A stretch of 64,000 nt of DNA from positions 12,339,160 to 12,403,159 of the forward strand of contig OZ012695.1 in assembly GCA_963942565.1 (NCBI GenBank), in the 5' to 3' direction. Shown here in pieces: positions 49,051 through 60,614 of this stretch. The notes under the pieces were generated by a model. That model saw only the letters and a list, made by a program, of their open reading frames with translations. It ran no database searches and was not told where the DNA came from. This DNA comes from Maea johnstoni (taxonomy: Eukaryota; Annelida; Polychaeta; Spionida; Magelonidae). The translations under genes and the position numbers were made by a program. Numbering within the stretch: the stretch's first letter is position 1; every line of letters starts with the position of its first letter.

Positions 49051-50032
49051 AGCATGGCTCCTAAATAAAGGCTAAAATAGCTTTGTCTTTGGTTAGATCC
49101 CCTATCTGCGATAATCATATATATAGCTACTTGTCATGGATTTTTTAGTCCCTAGTAGATTAACACATATATCATATCTACACTAGACATACCAATGCAT
49201 GTTTTTTTTATCAAAGTGTTGCACAAAGAAAATGATGTTGGGTTGAGTTACCCTACATTTTCTTGCAACACCCAGCTATAGTGGCCGGTTTGTCCAGGAT
49301 GCTGAATGCTCTTGAAACTGATGGGGTCTTCATTGCAAAACTGCAGAATGAAAGATGTTCCTGCTGATCTGTTGCTCCAGTCTAACATTGAACAAGATCT
49401 AACAAGATTATTGCATGTCAGCCAAGCATCCAAGGGTTGCGGAAGCTGAGAGTAGTAGACAGGGAGTGGGCACTTAATTTTGCATGCATCATCAAATTTC
49501 GCTGCCTCCCACTGAGTCATAGATAACCTGTGTACCCTGCCTGCTGACCCCCATCTCCTTGGCAACCTATCTGACCTAGATAGGATGACATTCTGTGTAC
49601 CCAGCCAGCCAGTCAGTCAGTCAGCCAGCCTCTTTCTGAAAAAAATCACGTGACCAATACTTCCACAGGCTCTACCGCGTAACCAGAGGCGCACATACCC
49701 TAGGTATACTAGCATGCTGTGCCTATGGGGTTGCGGATCAAGGGGATGTATTTCTCTGGCGGAAGCTAGTACAATTAATGTAGGTAATTAGGCTTGTTAT
49801 GTAATCCTGGGTTTATAAAGTCAGTGAGTGCTCTCTGCATGGAATCTATCTCTGGTAAATGAATAATATATCTATCACCGACTGAAAGCAAGATTACAGG
49901 TGCGGGTGCATGCATACAATTTTTACTTTGCATATGGTGCCGACTACACATATTCAAGAAACATGATTTACAGTGCAGGGTATATGACTCCCTGGTTTGA
50001 CTGACATGCATGCAGTTTGCACCAGTCTAAGC
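49051..50032. other. Intergenic, no supported gene
   Basis: A 105-codon minus-strand open frame at 49248-49565 has no recognisable domain and no clear splice context. TCACGTGACC with a nearby CCAAT (about 49646-49660) is an E-box-like palindrome that could belong to a promoter, but no gene start is seen. Confidence 0.45.
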
Positions 50033-50036
50033 TTAA

Positions 50037-50524
50037 AGGGCAAATGCACCATCATGATGATTTAGGTTCAAAATGTGCCTATATGTGTCACCTTTCAAAT
50101 AAGACCACCCGCAAGTCTGTCCTCCTCAGCACTCCTCAGATATGGCTTATGAAAGTTAGTAAAAAACTAGCCTGAGTCTGGGTATAGAGGCTGCCATTAT
50201 CAGAAGTGGTGCTTATGAAGTGACTGCCAGCCCGATTTCTGATTGGTTGAGAGATATCAGTGGCAGTCACTTCCAGCCACTGATATCTCTCAACCAATCA
50301 GAAGCAGCACTGGCAGTCACTTCATACCACTGATTGTGCTTAATTGGGCTTAATTGGCCTGCAATGTCAGCTTCCATGCCCAGACTCAGGCTAGTTTTTT
50401 ACTAACTTTCATAAGCCATATCTGAGGAGTGCTGAGGAGGACAGACTTGCGGGTGGTCTTATTAGAAAGGTGACACGTATAGGCACATTTTGAACCTAAA
50501 TCATTATGATGGTGCATTTGCCCT
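50037..50524. mobile_element. 488-bp MITE with long inverted repeats and TTAA target
   Basis: TTAA at 50033-50036 and 50525-50528. The ends AGGGCAAATGCACCATCAT are inverted, and the arms stay about 95 percent matched for 150 bp or more (for example AGCCTGAGTCTGGG inverted as CCCAGACTCAGGCT). An inner inverted pair, CTGATTGGTTGAGAGATATC and its complement, fills the middle. Likely a Kolobok or piggyBac non-autonomous element. Confidence 0.92.
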
Positions 50525-51233
50525 TTAAGTCCTAGTGATGCAACAGGGCTGCATGGGATGAGTACCCTTTGAGAATAATATAACTTACAAAAATGCCTTC
50601 AGCTCGAGATTGGCTTGCCTGCGGGGATTCTCCAATCAGGGGTACATAGGCTGTTGCGCTAGGGTCAAAATTTCAAATTGTGTATTAGGGCAAATACTAT
50701 TAAATTTTCAAAAGTAGGGGATGTCCAGATATTGAGGCTAAAATATCTCTGAGCATTCTCATTTTGTTTGGAAGTTATGGTGTGTCGAAGTTTGGGGTTC
50801 AGTTTTGGTTATTTGTGGTATACGGACACTACACAATATTTCAATGAAAGCTAAAACTGCAAAGAAAAAAACTTTATTGATAACAACAAGCAAAAGTGAT
50901 AGTGCAATACCACCAGCAACAATGTGTATTAAATAACAATTAACTCTAACACCTCAATAAGCCCATTTTTTGAAATATGAATCCTTTCATATTAAGGTAC
51001 GAATGGACCCACCTAAACACTCGGAAAGATGTTTTGTTGCACATCGATGTAATTCATGTCAATTTAGTAATCGAATGCCAATAAATCTCAAAAGCCCAAC
51101 AGAATAAGGGAATGAATAGTAGGCTTTTTGGAAATCTTTTTAGCTTCTGACCTTTGGGTATAGACAGTTTCAACAGCATTAGAAGTATATGGACACTAAA
51201 AGTATACAGACACTACAATGATACAAATGAAAT

Positions 51234-51410
51234 CAGGGTTCGACTTGCCCAGGGGCATATGCCTCTAGATTTTGCTGTGGGCCCCTAGGTTTTTCAGACT
51301 AGGGGCCCAAAAAAGTATGTATATTAACTAGAAGTCCTGTTTTTGACCAGTTTTTTTTATCAAAAGATCTTTTTGGGGCCCCTAGCCTAAAATCTAAGTG
51401 TCAGACCCTG
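51234..51410. mobile_element. CAGGG-end MITE with 5-bp target duplication, nested in element L
   Basis: It starts CAGGGTTCGAC, ends GTCAGACCCTG, and is flanked by GAAAT on both sides (51229-51233 and 51411-51415). It contains inverted GGGGCCC blocks. Confidence 0.8.
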
Positions 51411-51621
51411 GAAATTCTGTTTTCTTAACAGGAATATTTCAGCATACCGCTAAGTATTATTGTTGTCAGAAACTTACAATTCCTAAATGGCGTTTACCTA
51501 TTCTGCTTTGTTGTGTATATATTGAAAATGAATACTTAGTCTGTTAACCTTTGAGTGCTTTGACTATCCTAAGGTCATTATATTTACTAAATCATCTATA
51601 GATATCATATTAGTAGATATC

Positions 51622-51780
51622 TATAGTCTGTCTGACCCAAGCTGCCTTGGCTGAACGTTTTTTCCTCTTTTTGTCACAAAACATTTGTGTTTGCCTTCCA
51701 AACTTGGTAAAGGCAAACACAAACTTTTTGTAAGGAAAGAGTTAAAAACGGTCAGCCAAGCTTGGGTCAGACAGACTATA
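51622..51780. mobile_element. TA-flanked hairpin MITE, family D, copy 2, nested in element L
   Basis: TATAGTCTGTCTGACCCAAG at the left is inverted as CTTGGGTCAGACAGACTATA at the right. The whole 155 bp folds on itself through TTTGTGTTTGCC. Same family as 30960-31221. TA target suggests Tc1/mariner type. Confidence 0.88.
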
Positions 51781-53607
51781 TACAATTCAAGTAGCAAAAA
51801 TTATGAATGTCATTTAATGACATCAAACGATCTGTTGTGAAGTTGTCAATATTTTCACAGTTTGAGTATCTGGGTCATTATGCCAACAGAGCATCATTTG
51901 CAGTTTAGAAACTTGCTCATATCAACAAACTGATACTGAAATGTTTTATTTACTTTTGTAATCTCCATAACTTTAGCTTAGCCATTCACATAGCGGCCAT
52001 GCAAGATTAATTTTGCCACTTTTTCTCAAAAAAAGTATAATTTTGCAGCTCGGTGAGGCTCATTTGGGTCACTCCTGTAACAAACAAAACTGAAGTCCAT
52101 GTAAACATCCACGGGTCATATTTTCGATATTGAATCATTTTTTGAAGAGTAAATATATCACATTGAGGGGTTCATTTAAACTAGAGTACTTATTTTCTGC
52201 ATTTTTGCCGTATTCTATAACTTTGAAGTCTGGAAGCTGGAATATCGCTACACAAGTGACATCAATTTTGAGAAAACAAAAAAGTGGTCACCAAACAACA
52301 AAAATTAATACCTATTGGATATGATGCATCTTGTTTTTATCTAACTTCTAAGAATTAAAGCAGTAATTTTGCTGCATTTTGGCATATTTTTACATGTTTG
52401 CAGGATTTTAGAAAAAAATGCCTGTTATACGAATGACAAAAGGGTTACAGAACTGACATCCTCAGCTTATGTCATTCCTGTACCACACTTTTCTTTGGAA
52501 AGTGGCATCATTTATTGAAAAGAAAAAAGAAAATGTAACACTAGCATTGCTTTATTGGTAAACATCGACAAAATGCAATAAGCAGGACATCTTCATAATT
52601 GAAGAAGCTATTCATCATTTTGATGATGACAAAATGTCCCAAAATGGTCAAATAGGTATAGGGGTAGGAAAGGCACCCTAAGACATTCATAACTCAGCTT
52701 AAACCAAACATACGGTTAAGTGATTGTTATCAAATGTTGTTTTGGAAGAGAAGTGTCTTCAAGGTCAAATTAGCTGCCAAATCAAGAATCTGGTATTTTC
52801 CCATAATTTATAGTTTCCATTTATTAACTTTATTAACTTAGAATTTTTGAAGGTATGTTTTGCTTTTCCGAAGTCAATTTTTCTGAAGGAACATCTTTTG
52901 AAGTTGTTGAACATTTTAGAAAGTTTGTTGACTAGAATCTTTAGTCCCATTTGGAGCTTTAAGGTACAAAGTAGAGTACCAAGGCAACCAAGCACACCTG
53001 GAGACCCCATAAAAAATGCCTAAAATGGTACAAATGACAATCTAAAGTTTTACAAGTTGGGAAGGGAGCAGATGAAGCACCAAAATATCACTTTAAATTT
53101 TTTAATGATACAAAATTCATAAAATCAAGGTGCCATTGAAGGTCAAATAAAGGTCAAAATGCCGTTTTTCTCTAAAAAGTTTCAAACTATGAGAAATGTG
53201 ACCACTATTGGGCATATAAAAGTTGTGGCAGCGCTTGGTATCGAAATACTTGTTGTAAGACAATATTTCTATTTTATGCAACACACCTTGGGTAGGATAT
53301 TTTGTTGTGATATTAGAGGTCATTCAAATTCAACCTACCCCTTTATGATTTAGGGCATTTTGTCTTTTAATTGTCTGTGTCATAGATCATCAATTTCTCC
53401 TGGAATACATATTTCACCCTGCAAATATCTTAAGTTGTAAAATATCTTTTAAAAAGGTCACTCATTCCTTTTTGGTTATTTCAAGACAAAGCCTGTGTCA
53501 AATAAAGGTCTAAGTTTTCTATAAAGATTTCAAACTTTGATGAAGAGAATTTGATGAAGTAGTTGTATGTAGGCATTACATAATAAGATTTAAATATTAT
53601 TCTAGTT

Positions 53608-53848
53608 AGGCCTAAAAAAAGAAATTGTTTGTTTCCTGTGACGGTCCGAAAAAAATAGGGTAGGTACTAGGTAGGTCGGTAAAAAAATATTTTTTTGCAT
53701 TATTTTTTTGGTCAAAAATGTGTGTTTTATGCATTTTTTACGTTGATTGGGAGTTGGGAGGACAGAGAAATATTTAGGGTAGGAATTTATATGTATAAAA
53801 ACTTGTTAGGGTAGGGTTACAGGAAACAAACAACTTTTTGTTAGGCCT
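53608..53848. mobile_element. AGGCCTAA-end MITE, nested in element L
   Basis: AGGCCTAAAAAAAG with TTGTTTGTTTCCTGT at the left is matched, inverted, by ACAGGAAACAAACAA and CTTTTTGTTAGGCCT at the right. The middle has tandem TAGGGTAGG-like blocks. Confidence 0.83.
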
Positions 53849-55064
53849 TAGGAAAATAGCAACAAAGGAGTCTCATTGAAGATATTTGGGTTGCCTAAGA
53901 CATTATATAAGAACACTGTCTCCCAGTATACGGACACTACAGGACACAAAAGGTACACAACTCCTATTTGAAATGCAGGGATTGTAAATTCAAACATCCT
54001 AATTGGATTCAAATGTATTGTAGGAGAGGTGTTGGACTCAGTTTAGCAAAATGACTTGATAAATAAGTCAAAATATTAGGTCCCAATGGTTAAACACACA
54101 CAGAAACGCTGTTTCCCACATGTGTAGGACTTAATATGGTTGAATATACAAGTAAACTTGGCCAGGGACCTAATACAGAATTTTTAAAACATACACATTA
54201 CTTATGGTGTCTATTTGGGAAGTGAAGTCAACAATAAACCCTATATCAGAATGCTTTACCTAGATAAAAACATATTTGGTATACGGACACTACAGGGTAT
54301 ACGGACACTACAGAATGGCTTTTTTGGCTAAAAACTCCAGCAGCCTCTGAACTTACAATAGTTATAATTGGTTTTTAGTGATTGCTAAGGAAGGTCTTAC
54401 TGCTAATACTAAAGTTTTTGAAAGATGTTATTCTAAGAGCTCAAAAGGGGTGGTATACGGACACTACAGGTTTTTCCGGACACATTCGGCTACAATATGA
54501 AAATTTCATATTTTCTTTGCTTTTGACTATACTGAGCCATTTTTTTATATGGAAGATAATAGTTTCCTGGAGCTCAACATGGGATATAAAAAGTGCAATT
54601 CCTTATCTTATTCCTTACCAGTTGGGTTGCTAAATATTTCAACTTTTGAAATATTTGATTTGTGTTACAATGATGGTCATTCATCAAAATAACCATAAAA
54701 ATAGTTTTATAGTTCCAATTTACGCAATGTTTACTGTGTTGGAGAGAGCATTCTATCCTGACGATTGATAACTCTTAAAATTCACTGCAGATATGTGCTT
54801 CTGCAGTTTTAAAATACTGCACTTTTGGGATTTTTTTCAGTGCAACAGTGTTACATTGCATTTTGACCTATTTTTGGTCAGTTCTGAGCTATTTTGGGGA
54901 TTATTTCCAATAAAGATATCACTTATAACATTCTGGCCAGGAAGATCTACACCCTTTATGGGTGAAAACCCACAGAAATTAATTTGGAGAACTACCTTTC
55001 ACCCATTCTCATGCATGTAACACCTCTTCACTAGAAAGTGTACCCCTGATTGGAGAATCCCCGC

Positions 55065-56560
55065 TGCCCTAGTGCTCGAGCCACTCAAGTTTGTGAGTGG
55101 TGATCGCGTGCAGCTCTAATTGAAATGTTAATGTCTCGCTGACAGGTCACAGGGCAATCCCTCTGTGTACATAAAAATTGTGTGGACACCAACAGGAATA
55201 TATAATTACAAAGATTTTTATTTTATTTTTTCACCCCTGATGCCAGTGATGGCCTCAAAAAGATATCATCTTGTGATGATGCATTGATGTACATTCATAC
55301 CCCTATATCCCACCTATAAAGGGGTGCTATTGAGACTAATAAATGGTATTCCACTAACAGTCTGAGCCATTTTAAGGCTATCTATATAGCTCTTGTAAAG
55401 GACAAACACTGAGAACCAGTGCCAATATACAAAAATAGATTGAAACTGCAGTCTAACACTGCCTTCATTTCTTGTTTTCTATCATCTTACCGATTATTTT
55501 GATCTGCGTCATTGCTACAATTTATTTCAATGTGTTCTGCTTACCATATCCACCTGTTTTTGTAGCTGTCAGTCAACAGCGTTCAAGATTTAGTCCTCTC
55601 TCTATCACCCCAAATGGTTTATTTTGGTCCATGTTCAGGTCAAATTATTAGCCTCGTTTTCAAAAGAGTGCTATAAATAGTATTTCTGTTACGAGGTGCA
55701 CCACTAACGTTCGCTTTGGCAAACACAATTACTAGCATTTGATTCGCTTAGAATTGAATCAAGTTCAAGCGTTTGCGTGGTTAAGTATATCTGGACATTT
55801 CTCCACTATTTTCACTTGTTTCCACATGATACAACCCAAATCAGAAAAAGATTCGAATGCACATGTTAAACTTTTATTCAAGTGCAATTGTTTCGTCTGC
55901 TATAGTGTCAAAATGACTTGAACAATTGAATTATAGCAATATTTCGAAAGTAGGTCATTTATGACGTCAGGCCTAAATAACCAATCAGCAGGTTTGAAAC
56001 CGCGTCCATTTGAAATGACACGAAAACATTGAACGTCCTAGTTGTGGCTCAATTTATTTAAATTCAACCACATATTGACATAAAATATAGTATCTACTTA
56101 CTGGATTATTTTTATCTAGGCTAGGGGCTAACCCAGGTAGGTCCATTTGAACCGCAATACGCTTTGATCGCTGAATAACAGCAATCAGTTATTCAGGGGG
56201 CAGAGGTCTCACTTTTCAATCAATAATAACCACATGAGTTGAGTGAACTGGTGAATGCTGTCGGGTCCATATACAAATGTTATGTTATGTTCCGATAGCG
56301 GTCTTAGGATTCATTTTGGCTAGGAATAAAAGGCAGTATTGTCAATATGTTTTTATAGAACTTGAACTTGAAGTTAACCATCCAAAGGCAGTCTACTCAA
56401 AATTCAAATTCCAGATGATGAGGTGTGATGATTTTGGTATAAGACAGTCATATTGATATTGATTGGTTTGTAAACACTACAAACTTGACTTTGACATGGC
56501 ATTGTCAACTTTATGTTTTGACTAGGCTAAGTACAAGAAGGTCCAAGCCAAGATTTCACA
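55065..56560. other. Spacer between transposons, no gene seen
   Basis: AT-rich, with short chance frames only. It includes one TGACGTCA near 55962. Confidence 0.5.
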
Positions 56561-56569
56561 CATTGCCTC

Positions 56570-57540
56570 AAGGCCGGGGTTCTGCACAAAGCCTGTCGCT
56601 ATGGAAACAAAACATTCAGCCAGAAAATTGTTGAATAAAAGTTCATTGAAAATTTTTTTCCTAAAATTTTCTAAAATTAGGTCTTTTGTGTAGTTAACTA
56701 TATACTTGTTCCAACAAATGAACTCAGATAAGACAGAAAAAGGATTCTGAGAAAAAGAATTGTGCCAAAAATATTATGCTAACGCGCTGCCATGATTCCG
56801 AGCAGACGCCCCAAACAATATGGCTGCCAAGTGCTCTACTGGGGCTTAATCAGGCCGGGATATAGGGATTAAGATCCGCCGCTGAGCCTTGGTGCAGATT
56901 TATAGCCGAGACGTATGTGTTTGTTGCCAAAGCTGAGGCCGCCCAAGGCCGAAGCTTTGCAACAAACACCCACGGCGAGGCTATAAATCTGCACCAATGC
57001 TCAGTGGCGGGTCTTAATGGCTATTATAGCGAGTTTGAGTTATAAAAAAATTCCAACAACTCTGTGAAAATGACACAAAAATCATGTTTTCTAGTGGTTG
57101 CTGAGCCTGGATTTGGTCCCCTGGAGCCTCATTCTGGATTTGGTCCCGGCTCCCTGCTGTGAACCGGTACCACTTTAAAGCCACAGAAACAGCTTCTCAC
57201 TGTACATAGTGTGTTTTCCAAGCCTAGGTATTTTCATAGCAGTGCACTATAATTCTGTTCAATGCCTTAAGGCATGGGTTTCTGTGAAAGCTGCCTGGTT
57301 GCTATGGTAACAAAACATTCAGTCAGAAAAAATATTAAAAGTAATAAAATAAATATAATTTTTCTAATATGGTCTTGCTTGCTGTTTACTTTATATTCTC
57401 CATACAACGGACCCTAAAAAAAGCAGAAAAAAATATGCCAAAAGGAAAAGCTTCCTGGATGCTCTGGCTCCAAGCAGACACCTGACCTGAGCACAATGGC
57501 TGCCAAGCAGGCCTCACTGGTACATCAAATCATAAGACGG
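56570..57540. repeat. Diverged direct repeat of about 690-bp period
   Basis: CTATGGAAACAAAACATTCAGCCAGAAAA with TGTTG (about 56600) recurs as CTATGGTAACAAAACATTCAGTCAGAAAA near 57300 (quoted with shared blocks only). The following blocks GTTTACT/GTTAACT, GACAGAAAAA, GCCAAAA, and AGCAGAC-CC...ATGGCTGCCAAG keep order. Old tandem duplication, with a foldback inserted in the first copy's tail. Confidence 0.65.
56861..57028. mobile_element. Foldback MITE, about 165 bp
   Basis: The left arm has ATTAAGATCCGCCGCTGAGC and GGTGCAGATTTATAGCC. The right arm has the inverse GGCTATAAATCTGCACC and GCTCAGTGGCGGGTCTTAAT. The centre pairs GTTTGTTGCCAAAGC with GCTTTGCAACAAAC. GC-rich compared with the flanks. 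Confidence 0.88.
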
Positions 57541-59548
57541 TTAAAAACACTTAACATGGTTATTTTAGTGATGAGTTAATTTTAATGCTTTTAGATCTAA
57601 TGTGTTTTCTATTTCAACGAAATGTGAAAAATTCTTGTAAAATGTTGGTCTTTCGAACTCTTGTGTAGTGTGACTACTGTCTGTGACAAATGTCATATAT
57701 ATATGTACTTTAGCTGGTTGACACAAGTTCGCTTTCATATATTGCAGCTATTGGGTTTATGCTTTGCATTATTACAAACTTTACCATTGGTAAGACATTT
57801 TAGGAATTCATTTTGAGATATTATCACACCTAATATGTTATCTATATCTCACTTTTTGTTCCATTTGAATCTTGGTCTTGTGTGAATAATTACTTAAACT
57901 GAGTGGGAATTTACTTTTAAAGCATACAGAAAAACCTAATCTTGTTGCTAATGAGACAAATTTAGTCAGCATCACATCCAGTTCACATTTCTCCTACATT
58001 AGATTATAACTGTCTCAATTCATAAATTTAGCACAATTAACCATGAATGTTCAGTTATGAAAAGGCTGTTGGCTACCAATTTGGTTATCAAAGTGATATG
58101 GACCGCGAAATGTTCTGGTGGACCACTAAACTATTCATTTTGATGGATCGTTTGACCACCAAGGCTTAGCAAACTGTTTTCAGCACTGATAGTCTAGTAT
58201 AGCAAGATCATCACCACTAGGTGGTGTCTTTGGCTGGCCCCTAAGCATGGATATCAAAACAAAAGATTGCACATGAGGAGTGGTCACCCGCCACGAATCT
58301 CGACCTTGCAACTTTTTATTGTGCTACGACCACAAGCACAAAAGGCGGGTCCCATTGGGCCCTCCATGTTAAATTGGTCCCAAACAACATGGGTGTCTGC
58401 TTCGACCATGCAGATTCCTTCGACATAGACCATTTTGACCAATATTTTCATCTCATTTTTTGGCTGAAAGTGAATAACGATACAGCCTTCGAAGCCATTG
58501 TTTTAGAATATGACAGATATGAACCCCCTCTAAGTGCAAGGTCATGTGATAAGTACCTCGTAGTATGACAGGACCTGAAAATCGGCATTAACTACGTAAA
58601 CCACGTGCTGTTAACTAGTAATCTTGAGGCATATTGGAACATTCAAAAATGTTTTTCACATACTCATCGTGCAGATTCCCGGTTTAGATAGGACCATGCA
58701 CCTTACCAAAGACATGAATGATCAAATGGTTTGGTTTTCAAGCAAAGGGTGAGTCTTGACATTTTGCCAAAAAACGAAACAGCCAGATATGTTGGTAAAG
58801 GGTGCCACATCAACTCAAAATAGCAAATTATTGATAAGTTTATCATTATTCTGTAACTATGACATGTAAGCTATACAATAACATAAGTGCTGTTGTCTAC
58901 ATTTAACTCAGTTTTCAGATATTTAAGTTTAAAAAATGACCCGGTATCGGGTAGGGTTCTACCTTAAACAATTGCACCCAGAGTGTTGCATCCATCATCA
59001 ATTTAAGGTATCTTATGACTAATAGCTTCAGAAAAAGAGCTGTTGCATTGATGAAAATAAGTTTGTTGAAAACTGCATTTCTGTTGAATTTTAAGTTACA
59101 TGAATAGATAGTGATGGGACGATGATCGACTGTAGTCGAAAGTCGTCAGCAAGTTAACAGTAACCAATTAATCGGCTGGAGACTTTACACCTAATTGTTA
59201 GTCAGTATAATAGCCCATTAAGCCAGCCCACATCCTCTAAGGTCACAGGGTTCCTTGCCAGATATCCCACAGAGAAAGTTGCTTGTCTCACGTACTGACC
59301 TACTGGCCTGTTTATACCTTTTAAGAGCCAGCACTGTAATAGGTCTAGTATGGGTCATGCAAGTAGTAAGTAATAGCATACCAAGAAGTATACCTACTGA
59401 CTCTGATAAAAACTGGGGTACTGAGCAAACTAGATATTTCAGATTCCTTCTAAATGTAGAAATATGAGTTGGATGAAATGTGTTCTATGATGTGTCTTTC
59501 ATTATTTTTCTAAAGACATCTTTTAATGCCTTCATACATATTGTAAAA
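57541..59548. other. Spacer, no gene seen
   Basis: AT-rich. A 64-codon frame at 58374-58568 and a 70-codon frame at 59255-59467 have no recognisable domain or splice context. Confidence 0.5.
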
Positions 59549-60143
59549 CGGGTCAGCCACAATCAGGGTGCTCTTAGCAAATTTTACATGTTACCAGCTT
59601 GTTACAGAAAAAGTTATGCCTCTATACACTAATTGTGAGTCAATTCTAATAGTACTTAGGTAGTTCTTGAAGGCGCAAACAAAAAAAGTGCAGAAATATG
59701 TTGAACGGTCCCCAAAATATGCAGGAAACGGCTCAAAAATGCCCCATTTTTGGCGTTACCAGTTTGCACTCAAAAAAACACTAAAATTGCAAGGTTGATC
59801 CTTAAATGCCAGAATGGTTTCATTCTGTATGTAAGATTTTTCTTTAAAAAGAAAAAGGTATAGATTTTACTGCAATTTGAATAATGCGGATCGAGTGATT
59901 GGTTCCGAAGTTACAGCATTTTATTTGAAAAGTGCTCTTCGTTACCAATTTGTGTTTTTGTTACACCAATGAAATATAAATCAATGTAGCTGAACAATAA
60001 AAGGGCACTGGGACAGATAAATATGCATTTTCCCTCAGTACAAATGTCTACAATGACTTCCAAGTATTAAAAGTCCAGTGATCATAGTAAAAATTTAGAT
60101 ACTGGATTAAAACCTTGGGCTAGTTGAGTCTCGTAGAAAATCC

Positions 60144-60330
60144 GTAGTGTCCGCAACGGTCCTGTACACAATAAACTGCATAAGCTCAAGACTATCTACC
60201 ATTATCAATTCATGCTTTGAACCCCAGATATGAAACGCCGTTAAATTGGGTTTGATACCTGTACATGGAATGGTGTTAGAGGCTCAAGAAGCTGAAATGT
60301 AGAGTCCGCAACTTTTGTAGTGTCCGCAAC
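60144..60330 (+). promoter_or_regulatory. Left subterminal motif cluster of element R
   Basis: GTAGTGTCCGCAAC at 60144-60157, GTAGAGTCCGCAAC at 60299-60312 and GTAGTGTCCGCAAC at 60317-60330. The last two are 18 bp apart, about two helical turns, exactly as in the corresponding doublet of element L. Likely transposase-binding sites; a promoter role is also possible since the gene starts 300 bp downstream. Confidence 0.7.
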
Positions 60331-60614
60331 GCATGTAGTTTTCCATTAAAATCTTATGAATATTGATATATAATGTTACTGTTTTATGATGAACTTTCAA
60401 TAACTCTGTCTTACTGCTTGTATGGACTTAAATTAGGTCCTTTATGATGGTTTTATTTTAAAATATTTAGAATTTACAAAGTTCAGAGTATTTCAAGATG
60501 AAACCATTATAAAGATCCCAATTTCAATCCATACAAGCAATAATTAAGAAGTTGAAGGTTAATCATAAAAAAGTCACATTATATGTCCAGGATCAAAAGT
60601 TCCAAACCTTGTAA

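Larger units (their letters stand above)
50621..55064 (-). mobile_element. 4.44-kb TIR transposon with subterminal motif array, element L
   Basis: 26-bp inverted ends (50621-50646 and 55039-55064; core GGGGATTCTCCAATCAGGGG). Seven copies of GTATACGGACACTAC, all in one orientation, lie at 50818, 51185 (variant), 51202 (variant), 53936, 54279, 54297 and 54453. Read on the minus strand the motif is GTAGTGTCCGTATAC, and the first sites lie 597, 753 and 771 bp from the end, close to the 595, 750 and 768 bp of the element at 59549-63980. No long coding frame remains. At least three MITEs are nested inside. No clear target duplication. Confidence 0.8.

Noticed and set aside
49248-49565. 105-codon minus-strand frame as a gene or first exon
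   Set aside because: No recognisable domain, no fitting splice sites, and no link in phase to the ASB gene.
49641-49662. E-box plus CCAAT as a promoter
   Set aside because: The motif is short and no transcript start or exon can be tied to it; mentioned only within the spacer entry.
50621-55064. A remnant of the element R gene inside element L
   Set aside because: Short translations of the stretches I tried at the expected distances gave stops and no family motifs, so no coding claim is made.
58374-58568. 64-codon frame beginning MVPNNMGVCFDHADSFDID
   Set aside because: No family resemblance, repeat or splice context; chance frames of this size are common here.
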